Assembly: GCA_029259995.1 (NCBI GenBank)
Contig: JAJDEC010000290.1
Location: forward strand, 1 to 5,733
Origin: Phycisphaerae bacterium
GTDB lineage: Bacteria > Planctomycetota > Phycisphaerae > UBA1845 > UTPLA1
Length of the DNA: 5,733 nucleotides
Direction of reading: 5' to 3'
Positions 4,434-5,733 of the stretch are shown piece after piece. The notes under the pieces are model-generated. The model worked only from the letters and a program-made list of their open reading frames with translations, made no database searches and was not told the DNA's origin. The position numbers were made by a program, and so were the translations under genes. The stretch's first letter is position 1. Each line of letters begins with the position of its first letter.

Positions 4434-5733
4434 CTAACCGTCCTTCTTGATCTCATACTTCTTCACACGATATCGCAGATTGTCGCGACTGATCCCAAGG
4501 CTTCTGGCGGCCTTGGATTGATTCCAGCCGTTCTCCCGCAGCGCCTTGATGATCATCGCTTTTTCATAGCCCCAGAGCGACGATTCGCTCTTCGCCGTTT
4601 CCTGCACGATATCCTCGCCGACGACTTCGCGCGGCAGATGCATGGCGGCCATTTCCGTTCCGTCCGCCAGCAGGACGGCCCGCTCGACGATGTTCTGCAA
4701 TTCGCGAATGTTGCCGGGCCATCGATAACCCGTGAGCAACGCCATCGCTTCGTCCGTCACGCTCGGCCGAGGACATCCCAGTTGCGTCGCCGAAATATTG
4801 ACGAAATGCTCGACGAGTGTGGGGATATCCTCACGGCGGCTGCGAAGGGGGGGCAATCGGATCGGGAAGACATTCAACCGATAGTAAAGATCTTCGCGGA
4901 ACTCGCCTTCCTCCATCGCCTGTTGCAAGTCGCGATTCGTTGCCGCGACGATTCGTACATCCGTTGCGATCGTCCGTGTTCCGCCGACGCGAACGAACTC
5001 TTTCTCCTGAAGCACGCGGAGCAGTTTCACCTGTGTGCTCTGAGAGATGTCACCGATCTCGTCGAGAAACAGCGTCCCGCCGTCGGCCATTTCGAAACGT
5101 CCCATCTTCTCGGCATGGGCGCCCGTAAACGCGCCCTTCTCGTGCCCGAAGAGTTCGCTTTCCAGCAACGTCTCCGGCAGGGCGGCGCAGTTGATGGCGA
5201 TGAACGGCTTGTTACCGCGAGGGCTGGCGGCGTGAATCTGGCGCGACGTGACTTCCTTGCCCGTGCCAGTCTCGCCGAGCAGCAATACTGTCGCGTTGCT
5301 TCCGGCGACGCGATTGACCATGTCCATGACCTGCCGAAGCGCCGGCGACGAACCGATGATCGACGCCTGGACCTTCAGCGTCTCGCGCAATCCGCGATTC
5401 TCGCGAACAACATTCTCGTGCTGCGCTGCATTGTGCGCGCCCGCCGCCGCGAGGTTCGCAAAAATCTGCAGCAGGTTCATGTCGTCCTGGTCGTAGGATC
5501 CTCCCGATACCTTGTTGAGGACTTCGACGACGCCGATGACCTCGTTTTTCCAGATCAGGGGGGCGGCAACGAGTCCGCGCGTTTGAAAACTGCTTTTTGC
5601 GTCGATCCCGCGAAAGAAATCGTTGTTCTCTTCGACATTCTCGACAATGACCGGCTCGCCGCTCTTCGTGACGCGTCCCGCAATGCCGAGATCCGCATCG
5701 AACTCCTCGCCAAGCAGCGCGGGCCCCCGATCG
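4434..5733 (-). CDS. Sigma-54-dependent transcriptional activator (GAF-AAA+-Fis HTH), N-terminus cut by window edge
   Basis: This enhancer-binding protein uses ATP hydrolysis to open promoters bound by sigma-54 RNA polymerase. The frame runs open to the right edge: 84 codons precede the ATG at 5480, so that ATG is internal. The visible part is 432 residues. Residues 1-100 form the end of a GAF sensor domain (GIAGRVTKSGEPVIVENV, then GLVAAPLIWKNEVIGVVEVLNK). A helical linker follows, then the AAA+ core: Walker A GETGTGKE (153-160), the sigma-54 contact loop GAFTGA (200-205), Walker B GTLFLDE (219-225), arginines in REDLYYRLN (279-287), and WPGNIREL (338-345). A Fis-type HTH closes the protein (NQSKAARSLGISRDNLRYRV, about 404-423). 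All catalytic motifs are intact. The GAF ligand and target genes are unknown. Additional N-terminal domains, such as FHA, may lie outside. Confidence 0.95.
   Translation of the reverse strand, partial: DRGPALLGEEFDADLGIAGRVTKSGEPVIVENVEENNDFFRGIDAKSSFQTRGLVAAPLIWKNEVIGVVEVLNKVSGGSYDQDDMNLLQIFANLAAAGAHNAAQHENVVRENRGLRETLKVQASIIGSSPALRQVMDMVNRVAGSNATVLLLGETGTGKEVTSRQIHAASPRGNKPFIAINCAALPETLLESELFGHEKGAFTGAHAEKMGRFEMADGGTLFLDEIGDISQSTQVKLLRVLQEKEFVRVGGTRTIATDVRIVAATNRDLQQAMEEGEFREDLYYRLNVFPIRLPPLRSRREDIPTLVEHFVNISATQLGCPRPSVTDEAMALLTGYRWPGNIRELQNIVERAVLLADGTEMAAMHLPREVVGEDIVQETAKSESSLWGYEKAMIIKALRENGWNQSKAARSLGISRDNLRYRVKKYEIKKDG

Overview
The window reads as a chromosomal, accessory-type stretch of a GC-moderate environmental bacterium. 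I lean towards Planctomycetota, or a similar large-genome lineage. The reasons are a dense cluster of GC-rich palindromes of the kind I associate with planctomycete intergenic DNA, a CPXCG cysteine-rich small protein, a GAF-containing sigma-54 activator, and a DUF6883/DUF4926-type gene pair. The taxonomic call is an inference; no rRNA or marker gene is present.

Layout, left to right. Positions 1-360 hold no gene but at least six hairpin-forming inverted repeats, several sharing a CCGCCC...GGGCGGAAAC core, like a REP/BIME-type cluster. Positions 364-558 (minus) encode a 64-residue CPXCG zinc-ribbon-like protein. Positions 559-749 contain no gene; a weak candidate promoter for the CPXCG gene lies there. 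Positions 750-1118 (plus) encode a small putative lipoprotein of unknown function. Positions 1184-3604 (plus) carry a complete three-gene IS66-family transposon set, tnpA-tnpB-tnpC. All three frames look intact and the DDE catalytic residues are present. I could not identify convincing terminal inverted repeats. The only possible target-site duplication is an 8-bp direct repeat whose left copy sits suspiciously close to tnpA.

Right of the insertion sequence everything is on the minus strand. Positions 4340-3899 hold a DUF6883-type reading frame broken by a single-base frameshift in a T6 run. It is followed after 2 bp by an intact 68-residue DUF4926-type gene (3896-3690). The DUF6883 part looks like the C-terminal tail of a polymorphic toxin and has no good start codon, so the pair may be an orphan effector-tail/immunity-like module; this is inferred and untested. 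Positions 4341-4433 hold nothing I recognise. From 4434 to the right edge lies a sigma-54-dependent activator (partial GAF, AAA+, Fis-type HTH) whose N-terminus is outside the window.

Functionally the genes are mostly independent. The transposon, the palindrome cluster and the decayed toxin-tail locus together suggest a site that accumulates mobile and decaying DNA beside a regulatory gene. The least explained signals are the DUF6883/DUF4926 pair with its homopolymer frameshift, and the nested palindromes at the left end.
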